Origin: Paenibacillus amylolyticus
Lineage (GTDB): Bacteria > Bacillota > Bacilli > Paenibacillales > Paenibacillaceae
Assembly: GCF_003719335.1 (NCBI RefSeq)
Contig: NZ_RIAS01000004.1
Span: forward strand, 124,001 to 188,000
Direction of reading: 5' to 3'
DNA: 64,000 nt
The position numbers and the translations under genes are program-made. Under the pieces are notes generated by a model that was given only the letters and a program-made list of their open reading frames with translations, did no database searches and had not been told where the DNA came from. Below are positions 9,578-18,323 of this stretch, piece after piece. Numbering within the stretch: the first letter of the stretch is position 1; every line of letters begins with the position of its first letter.

Positions 9578-11071
9578 TTATTTGTTTTCAAAGATCAGAA
9601 TCGTTTTACTATTGGCGATATATCCAACGGTTGTATGAAGCTGTTCTGAGATAAATCGAATCGGAACATAGGCATTGCCATCCTTCATCAACAATGGAGC
9701 ATCATTCATGATGGGTTCATCGTTAATGGTGACCTGCTTGTTGCTTACGCTCCAGCGAATCGTTTGATCCGCTTGTGTAATCACTGCTTCACGTGTACCG
9801 CTGTTCCAGTTCACATGAGCATTCAAATGCTCGGATACAAAGCGAAGAGGCACATAGGTCCGGCCTTTATCAATAAAAGGAGGTGCATCCAGTTCATACG
9901 CCCGGTCACCCACATAGGCTGTAGTAGATCCTTCAATCAGTCGTTGAAAACGCCCTTGCGGTGTACGTTTCTGTTCTCTGACATTCATCTGGTTGAGGAG
10001 CTGCATCGTGTGACTTCCACTCGTCACATCCAGATAATTGTTATGTACAGTAAGCCCGGTAGCAGCTGTTTCTGTCGTTACGTTTGGTGAGCTTAAAGAC
10101 ATAGAGGCGGACGCGGAGATATTGTCTACGCTTTGTGCACCTGAATTATCGGCTGTAAAAGATAAATCCGAGAGCGGTGACAGATCCCAGATCCGGTTGT
10201 TGGACAGCTTCAAGACGTTTAGTTTGGTTAAATTACGCAACGGCTCCAGATCGTAGATCTGATTGGACTCCGCATTCAGCTCGGTTACATTGGTTAATGC
10301 TTCGATGTCGCTCAATTGCTGGATCTGGTTGCCCGAGATATCCAGTTTCCGTAATTCTGTCATGTGGCTCAGGGGGGCAAGGTGCGATATATGGTTACCT
10401 GCCACATTCAGCTCTTGCAGTGTATTGGGTAGAGTCGTGAGAGCATCGAGTGATGAGATATGGTTGTTTGCCACATTCAACCGCTTCAGCTCGGTCTGTT
10501 CCGTAAGTGGTGTAAGATCCGTAATAAAATTATTAGAGATTTCGAGCCATTTTAGCGAACGTAGCTCTGTTAGCGCGCTCAGGCTTAAAATCTGATTGCC
10601 GCTGGCGTGCAGTGTATGTAATCTGGAAAATTCCCGCACAACGTCAATGGAAGTTATCGAATTGTTACTGATATATAGCCGGCCTAGTTTCTCTAATGCA
10701 GCAAGAGGCTGAATGGATGTAATGTAATTGTTGCGGACGTCAATCTCGCGGAGCTCCGTCAGGTGTTCTAGTGGTGTGAGATCTGTGATTTCATTGCCGT
10801 AGAGACGCAGATGGGTCAAATTAACAGCATGTTCCAACCCGGAAAGACTCTGAATGCCAGCATTGCTCAGATCCACTACTCGAAGATTCTTCATATCCTC
10901 AGATGTCAGGGGCTCACCTACAGGGATGTTCAAAATCAGCTTGAGCCCTTCTTCCAGCGCAGGATCTTTAATGAGGGAGTGATCCGAATCAGTGGTGGTG
11001 TATGCCATCGCTTGCCCTGCGGTACCTATACTTAGAATACATATCAACAATAACAATGTGATTCTCTTCAT
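9578..11071 (-). CDS. Secreted leucine-rich-repeat protein with copper-amine-oxidase-like C-terminal domain
   Basis: A 497-residue exported protein. Start at ATG 11071 (MKRITLLLLICILS) is favoured by GGAGGG and by the signal peptide, which ends near AMA; the longer frame adds a non-hydrophobic stretch. Residues about 55-295 hold around eleven 22-residue LRRs of the internalin/SDS22 type (LxxLxVxxNxIxDLxPL). The last 110 residues form the stalk domain often annotated as copper amine oxidase N-terminal (PPFIDKGRTYVPLRFVSEHL, repeated as DGNAYVPIRFISEQL), common in Paenibacillus surface proteins and not itself an oxidase. Likely a cell-surface protein-interaction module. Confidence 0.88.
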   Translation of the reverse strand: MKRITLLLLICILSIGTAGQAMAYTTTDSDHSLIKDPALEEGLKLILNIPVGEPLTSEDMKNLRVVDLSNAGIQSLSGLEHAVNLTHLRLYGNEITDLTPLEHLTELREIDVRNNYITSIQPLAALEKLGRLYISNNSITSIDVVREFSRLHTLHASGNQILSLSALTELRSLKWLEISNNFITDLTPLTEQTELKRLNVANNHISSLDALTTLPNTLQELNVAGNHISHLAPLSHMTELRKLDISGNQIQQLSDIEALTNVTELNAESNQIYDLEPLRNLTKLNVLKLSNNRIWDLSPLSDLSFTADNSGAQSVDNISASASMSLSSPNVTTETAATGLTVHNNYLDVTSGSHTMQLLNQMNVREQKRTPQGRFQRLIEGSTTAYVGDRAYELDAPPFIDKGRTYVPLRFVSEHLNAHVNWNSGTREAVITQADQTIRWSVSNKQVTINDEPIMNDAPLLMKDGNAYVPIRFISEQLHTTVGYIANSKTILIFENK

Positions 11072-11331
11072 TACATGCCTTCCCTCCAAATCATAAGATC
11101 TCTTATTATTAACCCGTCTTGGGAACATAGGAACAGTAAATTTAAAACGCGCATCGATCTATACTTGTATTCTATATGATAAGGGCCATGCCCTGCACTT
11201 TTTCAGTATAACTTTGTGTAAATTATAAATATTTGCATGGTGATCAACATATTTGCTTCGCGCTGTATTCAACCCCTTTACGAATAGGGTAAGGATGTAC
11301 AGAGGTTATATGCGGAGAGGGAGATGTATCA

Positions 11332-12222
11332 ATGAGGAAAGCAATGATCATTAGCAATCCGTCGTCAGGCAAGGAAAAAGCAGCACAATATGTATCCCAG
11401 GTTCGGGATATTCTGGAAGCCAGACAATATGCAGTCGTGGTGAACGAAACAGCCGGGGAAGGCGATGCTGCCCATTACGGTCTACATGCCTGCAAAGATG
11501 GGTGTGATCTGGTCATCTCGATCGGGGGAGATGGCACATTACATGAGACGATCAACGGTATGCTTGATCAGGAACAACGTCCTCTTCTAGGCATCGTTCC
11601 ACTGGGAACAGTGAATGATTTTGCAAGGGCGTTACATATCTCTCTTGACCCGGAGGAAGCGATCGAGCAGTTACGTTCGGAACAGACCCGGTTGGTCGAT
11701 CTCGGCATGGTGAATGGGCGACTCTTTGCCAATGTGGTGGCTGCCGGCTCCTTGGCGGAGGCGTTATTCTCTGTTTCGTCAGAGGAAAAGTCGAAGCTAG
11801 GATCATTCGCTTATTTGAAAGAAGGATTGAAGGATCTGGTAAATACACAGGCAAACGTTCTGAAGATCGAATATGACGGGCAATTCTGGGAAGGAGAGTC
11901 ACCGCTTTTTGTGGCGGTACTTACCAACTCGGTCGGAGGGTTCGAAAAATTGTCACCAGATGCAGAGGTAGACGACGGGCTGATCCACTGCTTTGTGATT
12001 CGAAATATCGGTGTATTCAACAGCTTGACCTTAGGGACTTCACTGTTCTTCGGCAATCTGAAGGAGCATAAAGACGTGCACTATTTTGCATCCAAAGAAG
12101 TGCATGTTCGCTCGGACGAAACTATTCGTACGAATGTTGATGGGGAGGAAGGTCCTGCTTTGCCAATTGATATTCGTGTATTGCCTGGTTATATGAAGGT
12201 GATCGTGCCGGAAAAAGATTAA
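11332..12222 (+). CDS. Diacylglycerol/lipid kinase family protein
   Basis: A 296-residue lipid kinase of the DagK/YegS/BmrU family. It shows the phosphate-binding ISNPSSGKEKA at the N-terminus, the catalytic SIGGDGTLHETINGM near residue 65-80 and GTVNDFARAL near 98. These enzymes phosphorylate diacylglycerol or related lipids at the inner membrane face. Start ATG has GGAGAGGGAG 8 bases upstream. The adjacent aldo/keto reductase is 193 bp away, so they are probably separate units. Exact substrate unknown. Confidence 0.88.
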   Translation: MRKAMIISNPSSGKEKAAQYVSQVRDILEARQYAVVVNETAGEGDAAHYGLHACKDGCDLVISIGGDGTLHETINGMLDQEQRPLLGIVPLGTVNDFARALHISLDPEEAIEQLRSEQTRLVDLGMVNGRLFANVVAAGSLAEALFSVSSEEKSKLGSFAYLKEGLKDLVNTQANVLKIEYDGQFWEGESPLFVAVLTNSVGGFEKLSPDAEVDDGLIHCFVIRNIGVFNSLTLGTSLFFGNLKEHKDVHYFASKEVHVRSDETIRTNVDGEEGPALPIDIRVLPGYMKVIVPEKD

Positions 12223-12415
12223 GGATTGTTGCTCAAGGCTGGGCAGTCTTACTTAAAACAAATCATTTCTCCATATAAATGTGGGGATAGTCTATTGAAA
12301 CCGATTGCAGATATGTGTCACAATCATAGACGGAAGACAAGCATGGACATACATATACCGATATGTATCAGAGCTCATGCACACAAACTATTTTTGAATA
12401 TGGAGGGGAAACATC

Positions 12416-13333
12416 TTGAGAACCATTAAACTGGGCAGCAGTGCACTCGATGTGCCTGTAGTTGCTGTAGGTTGTATGCGAATCAATTCATTGGACAGTA
12501 AGGACGCAGAGCATTTTGTACGTTCTGCTATGGAAGTTGGCGCGAATTTCTTCGATCACGCTGATATTTACGGCACAGGAACATGTGAGGAGATTTTTGC
12601 TGATGCTGTGCAGATGAATCCCCAGGTTCGTGAAAATTTGATTCTTCAATCCAAATGCGGCATTCGCAAAGGAATGTTTGATTTCTCCAAAGAGCATATC
12701 CTGAATTCGGTGGATGGCATTCTGCAACGTCTGAGAACGGAATATCTGGACGTGCTGCTCTTGCACCGCCCGGATGCACTTGTTGAACCGGAGGAAGTGG
12801 CGGAAGCATTCGATCAGTTGGAGCGTGAGGGAAAAGTACGTCACTTCGGCGTATCCAACCAGAATCCGAACCAGATCGCATTGCTTAAAAAATATGTCAA
12901 ACAGCCCCTTGTAGCTAACCAGCTGCAGATGAGCATTACCAATACGACGATGATCGATAGCGGCATCAACGTGAATATGGAGAATGACGCTGCGGTGAAC
13001 CGAGATGGCAGCATTCTGGATTACTGCCGTCTGCATGATATCACCATTCAGCCATGGTCTCCGTTCCAATACGGATTCTTCGAGGGTGTCTTCCTGGGTA
13101 ATGAGAAATTCCCGGAATTGAACGCAAAGATCGATGAGATCGCTTCGAAGTATGACGTGAGCAATACGACCATTGCGATTGCGTGGTTGCTTCGTCATCC
13201 TGCGAAGATGCAACCTGTGACAGGCACAATGAATATTGAACGTCTGCAAGATTGTGTGAAAGCAAGTGAAGTTCACCTCACTCGTCCAGAGTGGTATGAA
13301 ATCTATCGAGCTGCAGGGAATGTACTGCCTTAG
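12416..13333 (+). CDS. Aldo/keto reductase
   Basis: A 305-residue NADPH-dependent reductase of the AKR superfamily, closest in style to B. subtilis YcsN. The catalytic set is visible: Asp/Tyr in FDHADIYG, Lys in LQSKCG, His in LLLHRPD; the cofactor segment near the C-terminus includes PVTGTMNIERL. Start is a TTG with GGAGGGG 7 bases upstream. Single gene, closed by a strong terminator. Physiological substrate unknown. Confidence 0.9.
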   Translation: MRTIKLGSSALDVPVVAVGCMRINSLDSKDAEHFVRSAMEVGANFFDHADIYGTGTCEEIFADAVQMNPQVRENLILQSKCGIRKGMFDFSKEHILNSVDGILQRLRTEYLDVLLLHRPDALVEPEEVAEAFDQLEREGKVRHFGVSNQNPNQIALLKKYVKQPLVANQLQMSITNTTMIDSGINVNMENDAAVNRDGSILDYCRLHDITIQPWSPFQYGFFEGVFLGNEKFPELNAKIDEIASKYDVSNTTIAIAWLLRHPAKMQPVTGTMNIERLQDCVKASEVHLTRPEWYEIYRAAGNVLP

Positions 13334-13400
13334 TTCACAACCTTTGAGTATGGAATAACAGTGAAAATACGCCGAATATGCAATGATATTCGGACAAATG

Positions 13401-13430
13401 ACACGAGCCTGTCTGGCTCGTGTTTTTTTA
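13401..13430 (+). terminator. Terminator of the aldo/keto reductase gene
   Basis: ACACGAGCC-TGTCT-GGCTCGTGT stem followed by TTTTTTTA. Confidence 0.95.
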
Positions 13431-13491
13431 TATAGTTGGGTCTTGGAAGAACAGACCATTTCGATATAAAATATAGATGCATACTTTTTCG

Positions 13492-13520
13492 TTGTAAAAG
13501 GGTTAAAATGTAATTAATAC
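13492..13520 (+). promoter_or_regulatory. Sigma-A-like promoter of the receptor gene
   Basis: TTGTAA (13492-13497), 17-bp spacer, TAATAC (13515-13520). It precedes the receptor start by about 110 bp, giving a long AT-rich leader. Confidence 0.5.
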
Positions 13521-13631
13521 AAATTAGTTGAAATTATTTTATTGAAAAGCACGCACATATTACATATAATTACTTTTGCATGTACCTGTAGTCTCGCTTT
13601 TGGTGTTTTTATTTTGGAGGGTGGTGTTCCC

Positions 13632-15017
13632 TTGAAGCCGACAACAACCACGATACGCGATCATTTAGCAAGTTATCTGAAGCGTGAGCAGATGTCGATC
13701 AGTTTATTTTCAGATCTGTCCGGAATTAATTCTGGTACACTCAGCAACATTTTGAATAAAAATCGACCCATCTCCATGCAGCAACTGGACCGCATTACAG
13801 CCGCCATGAAGCTTGCAGCGGGCCATTTCTATGAGCTGTATATTGATGAGTGCTTTGTGCATGCAACCCCGGACTGGCGGAGGTTAGGCCCTTTTTTGCA
13901 TCGATGTGCTGAACTGGATAAGCTGGACTGTATCGAAGAGGTCGTCCGTCTGATGATGGATAATCTTTCGTATATCCCGATGTTATTTGATGTGGCGGAG
14001 GAGTTCTACCATGCTGGTAAATGGAAACCGGCAACCCTCTTATATGAAACGATCGCTGAAAGCGAGAAGATGCAACATTCTGAGCGGCTTGCGCTCTGTC
14101 AGTATCGCCTGTTTAAGCTCGGACTGTCGAATGATCAGCAGCGGAATGTCATTATTGCGGCTCAATTTGAATATTACGTGGATCGGCTGGATGAACGCTA
14201 TCAACTGGATGCATTAAATGAACTCATTAACGCGTTTGCCTCACTTCACCGATGGAGTAAAGTGCAGGAGTTATCTGAGAAACTGCGAGTGAAGGCGACC
14301 ATTCACTATGAATTAAATGGAAGAAAGAAAGCGGAAGAAACAAAACGACCTATCATTTTTTATGTTATGTATGCTTATTTGGCATCAGGGAGTGCGTACT
14401 TCCATTTAGACAACTATGAGACGGCTCTCAAATATGTCTCGTTATACACCGATTCCTCTTGGGTCAAAGATCCGGATCATGAAGAAATGGTTGTTATTCA
14501 ACAATTTCAGGAATGGGCTGAAGGGAATCGTTATATATATCAATTAATGGCTGGACAGTTCGAAATCCTTCCTCAGTATCTGGCCTACATTTCAACGAAA
14601 GAGAACGAGATCTTTCCTGCGTTATGTGATATTGTTACTGCGGCGAATCGATACGATATGGATATCGATGATGTGTTAGAAGAGTATGCACCGCATTTTA
14701 CTTATCAGGAACAGCGGAACCGAATTGGGAAAGTCAGCAAGCAGGTTACGGATGATCGTTACGTCCGACTTTTGGCTGGATTGGGCAAGTATTATCTGAA
14801 GAGGGATCACTTTGCACAAGGTTTGAATTTTGTGCTGGATAGCTTAAGATTTGCTATTGAAATTAGTGATGGACGAGGTATGCTTAGAAGTGTCGGACTA
14901 TTCGAACAATACAGGGATTATGCGTCCGATACTGCTATACAGCAATACAAAATCTTGATTGGTGAGGTGCAAAAAATCAATGAAGAAAAAACTGGCTTTG
15001 CTGATAGTTACTTGTAG
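13632..15017 (+). CDS. RRNPP-type HTH-TPR peptide receptor/regulator (Alo/AimR-like)
   Basis: A 461-residue cytoplasmic regulator. An XRE-type helix-turn-helix lies at residues about 5-60 (MSISLFSDLSGINSGTLSNI with the following NRPISMQQLDRI). The rest is all-helical with paired TPR-like helices (for example YHAGKWKPATLLYETIAES, LASGSAYFHLDNYETALKYV, LLAGLGKYYLKRDHFAQGLNF). This is the architecture of RRNPP receptors (Rap, NprR, PlcR, AimR) that bind re-imported oligopeptides. TTG 13632 is chosen because GGAGG sits 11 bases upstream; a 30-codon longer TTG frame has no ribosome site. Its 3' end overlaps by 38 bp a small gene encoding a secreted-type peptide, the diagnostic arrangement of such pairs. 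Regulated genes are unknown. Confidence 0.85.
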   Translation: MKPTTTTIRDHLASYLKREQMSISLFSDLSGINSGTLSNILNKNRPISMQQLDRITAAMKLAAGHFYELYIDECFVHATPDWRRLGPFLHRCAELDKLDCIEEVVRLMMDNLSYIPMLFDVAEEFYHAGKWKPATLLYETIAESEKMQHSERLALCQYRLFKLGLSNDQQRNVIIAAQFEYYVDRLDERYQLDALNELINAFASLHRWSKVQELSEKLRVKATIHYELNGRKKAEETKRPIIFYVMYAYLASGSAYFHLDNYETALKYVSLYTDSSWVKDPDHEEMVVIQQFQEWAEGNRYIYQLMAGQFEILPQYLAYISTKENEIFPALCDIVTAANRYDMDIDDVLEEYAPHFTYQEQRNRIGKVSKQVTDDRYVRLLAGLGKYYLKRDHFAQGLNFVLDSLRFAIEISDGRGMLRSVGLFEQYRDYASDTAIQQYKILIGEVQKINEEKTGFADSYL

Positions 15018-15120
15018 TATCGCGGTGAATATCCTGCCGACCGTTACCGGGCCATCTCCAGTCAAGGAAGATACGCCTCCCCCAATCTACCGAACGAATG
15101 ATCACGGTTTAGGGACATAA
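14980..15120 (+). CDS. Pro-peptide of a secreted signalling peptide (AloP/Phr-like)
   Basis: A 46-residue ORF in another frame, starting inside the receptor gene (38-bp overlap). It begins MKKKLALLIVTCSIAVNILP, a basic n-region plus hydrophobic core typical of Sec export, continues with a Pro-rich stretch and ends YRTNDHGLGT. Ribosome site GAGGTG lies 10 bases before the ATG. A perfect 15-bp stem terminator begins 10 bp after its stop, so receptor and peptide share one transcript. In RRNPP systems the C-terminal 5-10 residues are released outside and re-imported by the oligopeptide permease to bind the receptor. The mature peptide here is inferred to lie within the last ten residues. Confidence 0.82.
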   Translation: MKKKLALLIVTCSIAVNILPTVTGPSPVKEDTPPPIYRTNDHGLGT

Positions 15121-15130
15121 GCCTGAGCCA

Positions 15131-15168
15131 AAGAACGCTTCTGAATAATTCAGAGGCGTTCTTTTTTT
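15131..15168 (+). terminator. Terminator of the receptor-peptide transcript
   Basis: AAGAACGCTTCTGAA-TAA-TTCAGAGGCGTTCTT: 15 consecutive pairs (one G-T) followed by a T run. Confidence 0.97.
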
Positions 15169-15274
15169 GTATGTATAAACGGTCCAGTAACGTATAGAAG
15201 GGTGCATCTGTCATATCCCCAATAAACTACTGATTGGCATAATAAGCTAAAATATGACAAAAGGAGGGGGTGCT

Positions 15275-15445
15275 ATGGACCGTATGGAATTAAAGTTACA
15301 GATTGAAGACGCGAGACAACAGCTGCATCAGATACACCTGCAATATGGTAGTCTGCTTCATCCTGAAGTGATTAGACAATCCGTAGTCCTTGACGCTCTC
15401 CTGAACCAATATAACCGAATCCGTGTGGAGAAGTTGATCAATTAA
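15275..15445 (+). CDS. Spo0E-family aspartyl-phosphate phosphatase
   Basis: A 56-residue protein; start at ATG 15275 has AGGAGGGGG 4 bases upstream, better than the ATG seven codons earlier. It forms the two-helix hairpin of Spo0E proteins, with the family signature region SVVLDALLNQY (consensus SQxLDxLIxxY) in the second helix. Spo0E phosphatases remove phosphate from Spo0A~P and delay sporulation. It directly follows the peptide-receptor pair on the same strand but behind a strong terminator, so it is probably transcribed separately. Confidence 0.85.
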   Translation: MDRMELKLQIEDARQQLHQIHLQYGSLLHPEVIRQSVVLDALLNQYNRIRVEKLIN

Positions 15446-15455
15446 CAAAGGTCTA

Positions 15456-15503
15456 TTTACATTTGTGTTTTTGTATACTATAGTTAGTTACATGAGTAAC
15501 TAA
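15456..15503 (+). promoter_or_regulatory. Promoter and operator of the GntR-ABC operon
   Basis: TTTACA (15456-15461), 17-bp spacer, TATAGT (15479-15484). Immediately after, TTAGTTAC-ATGA-GTAACTAA (15484-15503) is a perfect palindrome overlapping the -10 edge and start site, placed as for autorepression by the YtrA-type regulator encoded next. Confidence 0.75.
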
Positions 15504-15583
15504 CCAACTAACTAAAAGATAAAAAATTGACCCAAAGATAAGACCCACAAAAAATTATTATTATGTATGAAAGTTGGTAACAG

Positions 15584-15964
15584 ATGAAATCGACTTTGGA
15601 TGAATCCCAGCCTATTTTCCATCAGATTGCCATGATGATCATGGATGATATTGTGGAAGGCAGATTGAGGGTGGAGGAGCAGGTTCCCTCGACGAATGAG
15701 CTATCACGCTTTTACAATATTAATCCGGCTACGGCGCGAAAGGGGCTGCAGGAGTTGGTAGACAAAGGCATCATATACAAACAGCGAGGAGTGGGAATGT
15801 TTGTTGCCAAGGGAGCCAGGGAAGCCTTGCTTATCGAACGGAAGCAGCATTTTTACGAGGAATTCATCAAACCTTTACTTGAAGAAGCCAGACGTATTCG
15901 TATGGACGAGGACATGATTATTGATCTGATTCGCGGTAAGAAGGATAAGGAGAGTGAAATATGA
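15584..15964 (+). CDS. GntR-family regulator, YtrA subfamily
   Basis: A 126-residue regulator: winged helix at residues about 8-75 (QVPSTNELSRFYNINPATARKGLQELVDKGIIYKQRG split by the usual turn) and only a short C-terminal helical tail, the hallmark of YtrA-type GntR proteins that repress their own ABC operon. The gene overlaps the ATPase gene by 4 bp (ATGA). In B. subtilis the related ytr operon responds to cell-wall antibiotics; whether that holds here is inference. Confidence 0.9.
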   Translation: MKSTLDESQPIFHQIAMMIMDDIVEGRLRVEEQVPSTNELSRFYNINPATARKGLQELVDKGIIYKQRGVGMFVAKGAREALLIERKQHFYEEFIKPLLEEARRIRMDEDMIIDLIRGKKDKESEI

Positions 15965-16842
15965 TTCATATGGAGCAGGTATGTTACAGCTATCAAAAGA
16001 ATAAAACCTCTATTCTGAACAGTGTCACCCTGCATGAGAATGAACCTGTCATTGGTGCGATTTGGGGAAGAAACGGTGCAGGTAAAACGACGCTGATGAG
16101 TCTGCTCGCCGGACACAATCGCCCTGACAGTGGCACCATTCAAATTATGGGCCAGAACCCATACAATAATCTGTCTGCTCAAGGACATCTATGTTATATC
16201 CAAGAGAATCATCCGCTCGGTAAAAGCTGGACAATGAATGATCTGGTTACCATCGGATCACATTTTCATTCACAATGGGATCAGGAGCTTGCCAAGCGGC
16301 TCATCGATGCATTCGAACTGCCTTCGAAACAGAAGATGAGTAAATTTTCGAAGGGCATGAAGACAGCAGCTCAAATTATTCTGGGGCTGTGCAGTAACGC
16401 AAGTGTAACGATTATGGATGAGCCTACAAATGGACTCGATGCCGAGAAACGAAAGCTTTTTTATGAAGCATTATTAGAAACGTATGAAAATAACCCTCGT
16501 CTGATTCTGATATCGACGCATCATATTGAAGAGGTACAGCCTTTGTGTGAATCCCTGATTGTGGTCCATCAAGGAAAAGTGTTATATCATCGCCCTATGG
16601 AGGAAGTACGCGAACGCGGAGTTCTCCTAACAGGGTTAATTCAAGATGTGGAGCTAGCCTCTGTAGGTACGAATATTATCGAGTCTGCTCGCATGGGTAC
16701 AACCGGCAAAGTGATGATTGATGATGTGTATTCGAAGGAATGGGCAGCCAAGGCTCAACTTCATGGGCTTTCCATTGAAAAAGCAACGCTCCAGGATTAT
16801 CTGGTGAATGTAACGCGGAAACAGGAGGAGGTGAGAGCATGA
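15961..16842 (+). CDS. ABC transporter ATP-binding protein (YtrB-like)
   Basis: A 293-residue ATPase. Walker A GRNGAGKT (36-43), Q-loop YIQENHP (79-85), a degenerate signature FSKGMKTAAQ (129-138) and Walker B VTIMDEPTNGLD (149-160) with the H-loop STHHIEE. The extended C-terminal region is typical of transporter ATPases regulated by GntR partners. Translationally coupled on both sides (4-bp overlaps), so the three genes form one operon with the permease encoded next. Confidence 0.92.
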   Translation: MIHMEQVCYSYQKNKTSILNSVTLHENEPVIGAIWGRNGAGKTTLMSLLAGHNRPDSGTIQIMGQNPYNNLSAQGHLCYIQENHPLGKSWTMNDLVTIGSHFHSQWDQELAKRLIDAFELPSKQKMSKFSKGMKTAAQIILGLCSNASVTIMDEPTNGLDAEKRKLFYEALLETYENNPRLILISTHHIEEVQPLCESLIVVHQGKVLYHRPMEEVRERGVLLTGLIQDVELASVGTNIIESARMGTTGKVMIDDVYSKEWAAKAQLHGLSIEKATLQDYLVNVTRKQEEVRA

Positions 16843-17537
16843 ATGCAGTAAAAGGAACGAATCGGTTGATATTAGACGACATGCGTTTATATCTGGTAAT
16901 CTTCACATCCATTGCTCTTGGTCTTACAGCGGTCTATGTAGCCATTGGGTTTCTGTTTGATGTCCGTTATTCCTCGCAGTTATTCGGGCCGATGTATGGA
17001 GGGATCTGTACTTTTGCCATTGCAGGTCTGGTCACGCTCTACCCTGTAGCCATCGGTATGGGCAGTACTCGGATTCAATTCATGAAATCATTCTATATGA
17101 TGGGAGTCTGTATGGTTGTGGGCACGATGGTCATTCTGCATTTGATCTACCTGCTTGTTCATTTGCTGAATGTCGGAGGATGGCTGCAAGTCACGTTGTA
17201 CCAACCGGGGATGCTCTACTCTTCCCGTTACCTTGTGCTTCCATATCTATGGATGGACCTGATGCTTGGTTTTCTGGTATTTGGCTTGTCCGTTTTCCTG
17301 ACGGTGTGCTGGATCAGGCTGGGAATGCGTAACTTTCTGTTTCTGTTGTTTGGCTTGGGCTTGGTGATGTCGCTGGTGGTTGCATTTGGAGATATGAGAC
17401 AATTCACGCTCTGGATTGCCTATCAAAATCGAATGCTCGTATTCACGGTGCTGGGTGTAATCGGTGGCGCGCTGCTTCTGTCCACCTATCCCATGATGAA
17501 GCATGCTCTGTTGGTACGCAAAAGCAGCAAAGACTGA
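16839..17537 (+). CDS. ABC transporter membrane protein (permease)
   Basis: A 232-residue integral membrane protein with about six hydrophobic segments (for example near residues 15-35, 50-70, 85-110, 145-170, 175-195, 200-222). No enzymatic motif. The 4-bp overlap with the ATPase gene identifies it as the permease of the GntR-regulated exporter. Substrate unknown. The operon ends at the hairpin 17629-17668. Confidence 0.85.
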   Translation: MNAVKGTNRLILDDMRLYLVIFTSIALGLTAVYVAIGFLFDVRYSSQLFGPMYGGICTFAIAGLVTLYPVAIGMGSTRIQFMKSFYMMGVCMVVGTMVILHLIYLLVHLLNVGGWLQVTLYQPGMLYSSRYLVLPYLWMDLMLGFLVFGLSVFLTVCWIRLGMRNFLFLLFGLGLVMSLVVAFGDMRQFTLWIAYQNRMLVFTVLGVIGGALLLSTYPMMKHALLVRKSSKD

Positions 17538-17628
17538 CTGTGATGAATTACAGAGTTTAAGCCGTTAGGGGAACGCAAATGAGGATGTTCAGTAATAATT
17601 ACATCAGTAATTAGGCACGAGGGATAAG

Positions 17629-17668
17629 AAAAACACGAGGACGTATGCTCGCCTCGTGTTTTCTTTAT
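17629..17668. terminator. Bidirectional terminator
   Basis: AAACACGAGG...CCTCGTGTTT with T-rich flank on the plus strand and an A run on the other side; lies between converging genes. Confidence 0.85.
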
Positions 17669-17693
17669 TTTCTCACATGGGTCGTACTTTAAT

Positions 17694-18209
17694 CTAAGCT
17701 TGAGCTTGCGGTTTGAAACCTTCCTCTTCAAGATACTCGCCAGCTTCACCGCGTGATTCAAAAGCCATCTCCAGCTCCTGATCAGCATACACGCACCACA
17801 TGTCATTGTCATATTTTAACGTAAGTGTGTGTCCCTCTTCATTGATCCAGATACCACCGCCTGATGACAGGGTGACTGGGGCAGATTCTTTAGGAGAGGG
17901 TACTTTCTCAGTCACTTCAACTGCGTCTGGATTATGAGACATCGCTTTGAGCGTTGCATCCAGCAATGTGCGTAGATCCGCTTCGGAGTAATCACGGACA
18001 TTGACGAACCCTTTGGCATCCGTATCGTAGTTCGGCAATAACCCTGCATAGATATAACCATTACCGTTCGGGTGAATATGGAGTGCTACAATCTTTTTCT
18101 CGTAGGCACTGTCCTCGTAGTGGAAATTCACACGACCGAGAGAAACATTTTTGCGTTGCAGCTGCGGGTACGATTCCAGAATTTCAAGCTTTTGTTCAAC
18201 GTTAAGCAT
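17694..18209 (-). CDS. Conserved hypothetical protein
   Basis: A 171-residue soluble acidic protein I do not recognise. The N-terminal 100 residues look like an alpha/beta domain (VNFHYEDSAYEKKIVALHIH, GNGYIYAGLLPNY), followed by a short Pro/Ser linker and a second small strand-rich part with conserved-looking Trp residues. No signal peptide or catalytic motif. It has its own extended -10 promoter (TGGTATAAT on the minus strand, near 18240) and shares a terminator region with the ABC operon. Confidence 0.75.
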   Translation of the reverse strand: MLNVEQKLEILESYPQLQRKNVSLGRVNFHYEDSAYEKKIVALHIHPNGNGYIYAGLLPNYDTDAKGFVNVRDYSEADLRTLLDATLKAMSHNPDAVEVTEKVPSPKESAPVTLSSGGGIWINEEGHTLTLKYDNDMWCVYADQELEMAFESRGEAGEYLEEEGFKPQAQA

Positions 18210-18323
18210 ATGTGCCTCCTGTTACTGTTAGGTAGTGGGATTATACCACAGGTGAAGGCTGGAAACATCCTATCCTTTGTCCAAGAGGGACTGTGGTATG
18301 AACACACCTCATCAGTATAATCC

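Noticed and set aside
12488..13459. 323-codon frame on the minus strand
   Set aside because: Antisense to the aldo/keto reductase gene and crosses its terminator; no family motif.
13542..13631. N-terminal extension of the peptide receptor with a hydrophobic stretch
   Set aside because: No ribosome site before the upstream TTG, whereas TTG 13632 has a good one; a membrane segment is not expected in a cytoplasmic peptide receptor.
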